Source of the DNA: Anaerolineales bacterium
GTDB lineage: Bacteria; Chloroflexota; Anaerolineae; Anaerolineales; UBA4823
Reading direction: 5' to 3'
DNA: 16,527 bases
NCBI GenBank assembly: GCA_028687395.1
Contig: JAQUAE010000002.1
Span: forward strand, 1-16,527
Translations under genes and position numbers: made by a program
The notes under the pieces: model-generated
Database searches by the model: none
Told to the model about the DNA's origin: nothing
Seen by the model: the letters and a program-made list of their open reading frames with translations, nothing else
Shown: piece after piece, positions 15,072-16,527 of the stretch
How the letters are laid out: every line of letters starts with the position of its first letter
Numbering within the stretch: the first letter of the stretch is position 1

Positions 15072-16190
15072 ATGAGTACCACATCACAACCCAGACCTAA
15101 CCAGGTCGAATCCTTCGCCCGCATCAAGGTGGTGGGCGTGGGTGGCGGCGGGTGTAACGCCGTCGATCGTATGATCGAAGAGGGCCTCTCGGGCGTCGAC
15201 TTCGTGGCGATCAACACCGACGCGCAAGCCTTGATGCTCTCCAAAGCGCCCATCCGGGTGCGCGTGGGAGAGAAGCTCACCCGCGGCCTGGGCTCGGGCG
15301 GCGACCCGGACACCGGGCGTAAAGCCTCCGAGGAATCAGCGGAGGAATTGTACACCGTGCTCAAGGGCTCGGACATGGTCTTCATCACCGCCGGCATGGG
15401 TGGCGGGACCGGCACCGGCGGCACCCCGATCGTCGCTCAGATCGCCAAGGAAGTCGGTGCTTTGACCATCGGCGTGGTTACCCGCCCGTTCACCTTCGAG
15501 GGCACCCGGCGCATTCAGTCCGCCGAAGCGGGCATCAGCCAGCTCAAGGAAAAAGCTGACACGCTGATCGTCATCCCCAACGACCGCCTGCTGCAGATCG
15601 TGGACAAGAATGCCAACCTGCAATCCGCCTTTCGCATCGCCGACGACGTGCTGCGCCAGGGTGTGCAGGGTATCTCCGAGCTGATCACTGTACCCGGCCT
15701 GATCAACCTGGACTTCGCCGATGTGCGCACGATCATGTCCGAGGGGGGGGCGGCCCTGATGGCAGTGGGCAGCGGCAAGGGCGAGGATGGCGCGCGCAAG
15801 GCAGCCGAGCAGGCCATCTCCAGCCAACTGCTCGACATCACCATCGACGGCGCTCGCGGCATCCTGTTCAACGTCACCGGCGGTCCTGGTCTGACCCTCT
15901 TCGAGGTCAACCAGGCTGCGGCGATCATCAAGGAGACGGCGCACCCGGAGGTCAACCTGATCTTCGGCGCGGTGATCGACCCCAACATGAAGGACGAAGT
16001 GCGCATCACCGTGATCGCCACCGGCTTCGAGCGCACCACCATGCCGCGCCGCCTGGTAGAAGCGCCCCACAAGGAGCGCTCCAACCCGATGAGCGGGCAG
16101 GCAGAGAAGGTCGCTCAGGAATTCCAGCCGCGCTCCTTCAACACCGAGGATCTGGACATACCGACCTTCTTGCGCAACCGGGGTCGATAA
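15072..16190 (+). CDS. ftsZ: FtsZ, tubulin-like division GTPase
   Basis: A 372-residue cytoplasmic GTPase that polymerises into the Z-ring. The N-terminal GVGGGGCNAVDRM leads into the GTP-binding domain with tubulin signature GGGTGTG (110-116). The catalytic T7 loop is NLDFADV (212-218). The activation domain contains LLDITIDGARGILFNVTGG and VNLIFGAVIDPNM. After a short variable linker (about 325-355) the protein ends with DLDIPTFLRNRGR, matching the conserved C-terminal peptide that binds FtsA and other partners. The linker is short, so little disordered spacer is present. A run of eight G at 15743-15750 lies in the coding frame without breaking it. ftsZ is the last gene of the cluster. Confidence 0.98.
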   Translation: MSTTSQPRPNQVESFARIKVVGVGGGGCNAVDRMIEEGLSGVDFVAINTDAQALMLSKAPIRVRVGEKLTRGLGSGGDPDTGRKASEESAEELYTVLKGSDMVFITAGMGGGTGTGGTPIVAQIAKEVGALTIGVVTRPFTFEGTRRIQSAEAGISQLKEKADTLIVIPNDRLLQIVDKNANLQSAFRIADDVLRQGVQGISELITVPGLINLDFADVRTIMSEGGAALMAVGSGKGEDGARKAAEQAISSQLLDITIDGARGILFNVTGGPGLTLFEVNQAAAIIKETAHPEVNLIFGAVIDPNMKDEVRITVIATGFERTTMPRRLVEAPHKERSNPMSGQAEKVAQEFQPRSFNTEDLDIPTFLRNRGR

Positions 16191-16435
16191 CCGGCGGCGG
16201 TTGTGCCGCCTGGCTGCCCCAGGTCCTGCCGGGCCTGGAAGGCAGGTTGTTACCAACACCTTTTCGTGCGGAAATCGCCCTGCGAAAGGAAAGGGCTTTT
16301 GTGGAAAAGGGAAACCGGCAAATAACGGAAAGGTGCACCGGGACTGGCTGGCCTCCTCCTCCCAGCTAGGCCTGGTCGTCCCTCCCTCCTGCGGCCTCTC
16401 CGTGGACTGCCTTCGCATGGAGAGGCGGAGGGCTC
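16191..16435 (+). other. Non-coding, highly structured region after ftsZ
   Basis: No credible gene is present; short open frames here cross the hairpins and show no known motif. Four stem-loops can be drawn. SL1 (16191-16213) pairs GGCGGC with GCCGCC right after the ftsZ stop. SL2 (16225-16246) pairs CCTGCC with GGCAGG. SL3 (16340-16382) has an 8-bp core, 16344-16351 with 16362-16369, plus an outer GGGA/TCCC. SL4 (16384-16432) has an 11-bp stem with one G-U, a 4-base bulge and a further 6 bp. A purine-rich linker (about 16268-16335) has five copies of GGAAA. This could be the ftsZ 3' UTR, a small RNA ending at the terminator, or the leader of the next gene. Confidence 0.5.
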
Positions 16436-16482
16436 GGGTGTGCGACGCATCCTGGGTGGCACGCGTCGCACACCCCTCTTTT
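16436..16482 (+). terminator. Strong intrinsic terminator of the dcw operon
   Basis: GGGTGTGCGACGC (16436-16448) and GCGTCGCACACCC (16463-16475) form a perfect 13-bp GC-rich stem around a 14-base loop. CTCTTTT follows at once. This is a textbook Rho-independent terminator for + strand transcripts and the only clear one in the window. On the opposite strand the stem lacks a good T-run, since GCCCTCC follows the other side, so one-way action is likely. Confidence 0.9.
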
Positions 16483-16527
16483 AACTATCACTTAATATTA
16501 ATTTGTCTTTAATGACCTTGCCAATCG
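16483..16527. promoter_or_regulatory. AT-rich patch with a TTAATATTAA palindrome
   Basis: After the terminator the sequence changes abruptly from GC-rich to AT-rich up to the window end. It contains the perfect 10-base palindrome TTAATATTAA at 16492-16501. Such a patch could be a promoter or operator region for the next transcription unit, but I cannot place a convincing -35/-10 pair within the visible bases. The call is tentative. Confidence 0.3.

Noticed and set aside
15064..15075. Tiny open frame ATG-TCA-CTA-TGA overlapping the ftsZ start
   Set aside because: Its ATG directly abuts the AGGAGG with no spacer, so initiation there is unlikely. The same site is ideally spaced for the ftsZ ATG.
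15743..15750. Run of eight G in ftsZ as a possible slippery or frameshift site
   Set aside because: The frame reads through cleanly as Glu-Gly-Gly-Ala with conserved FtsZ sequence on both sides. There is no sign of a shift, only a place for sequencing error.
16219..16250. Possible SRP 4.5S RNA-like CCTGGAAGGCAG sequence
   Set aside because: It resembles the conserved GGAAGGAAGCAGCC helix 8 only loosely; the loop and paired context needed for SRP RNA are missing.
15336..16418. 360-residue open frame on the minus strand across ftsZ
   Set aside because: It is antisense to a fully recognisable ftsZ and shows no family motif. Long antisense frames are common in GC-rich coding DNA.
16201..16512. 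103-residue plus-strand open frame after ftsZ
   Set aside because: It runs through SL1-SL4 and the terminator stem, has no clear ribosome binding site and resembles no family I know.
1..16527. CRISPR arrays, tRNA/rRNA genes, insertion sequences, attachment sites
   Set aside because: No repeat-spacer pattern, tRNA-like fold, rRNA segment, transposase or flanking duplication could be seen. The window is continuous dcw coding sequence up to 16190.

Overview
The window is a nearly complete division and cell wall (dcw) cluster on the + strand of a GC-rich bacterium. Gene order, sequence style and the Anaerolineae-like forms of FtsL, MurG and the CvpA-type membrane protein suggest a member of Chloroflexota. 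That assignment rests on remembered family features, not on a search. Every recognised gene points the same way and the junctions are very tight, so the block reads as one operon entered from upstream of base 1.

Layout. Bases 1-63 hold the 3' end of an unidentified upstream gene. Then follow ftsL-like (60-539), ftsI (536-2311), murF (2363-3784), mraY (3781-4788), murD (4800-6266), ftsW (6248-7516), murG (7413-8642), a CvpA-family membrane protein (8639-9178), murC (9185-10555), murB (10560-11543), ddl (11599-12735), ftsQ (12738-13745), ftsA (13750-14991) and ftsZ (15072-16190). The last 337 bases (16191-16527) carry no credible gene. They hold a run of stem-loops, a strong intrinsic terminator (16436-16482) and an AT-rich patch.

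Function. MurC, MurD, MurF, MurB and Ddl supply cytoplasmic steps from UDP-GlcNAc-enolpyruvate to UDP-MurNAc-pentapeptide. MraY and MurG make lipid I and lipid II. FtsW and FtsI polymerise and cross-link septal peptidoglycan. FtsL and FtsQ form the membrane bridge of the divisome. FtsA and FtsZ form the cytoplasmic ring. murE, usually found between ftsI and murF, is not in this window.

Most of the window is conventional. The points worth a second look are: the missing murE; a 104-nt ftsW/murG overlap next to a perfect 18-nt palindrome; a MurG whose P-loop-like motif has Gly in place of the usual His; a CvpA-type gene inserted between murG and murC; a hairpin before ddl; and the densely structured region after ftsZ. 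No clearly new multi-gene system was found.
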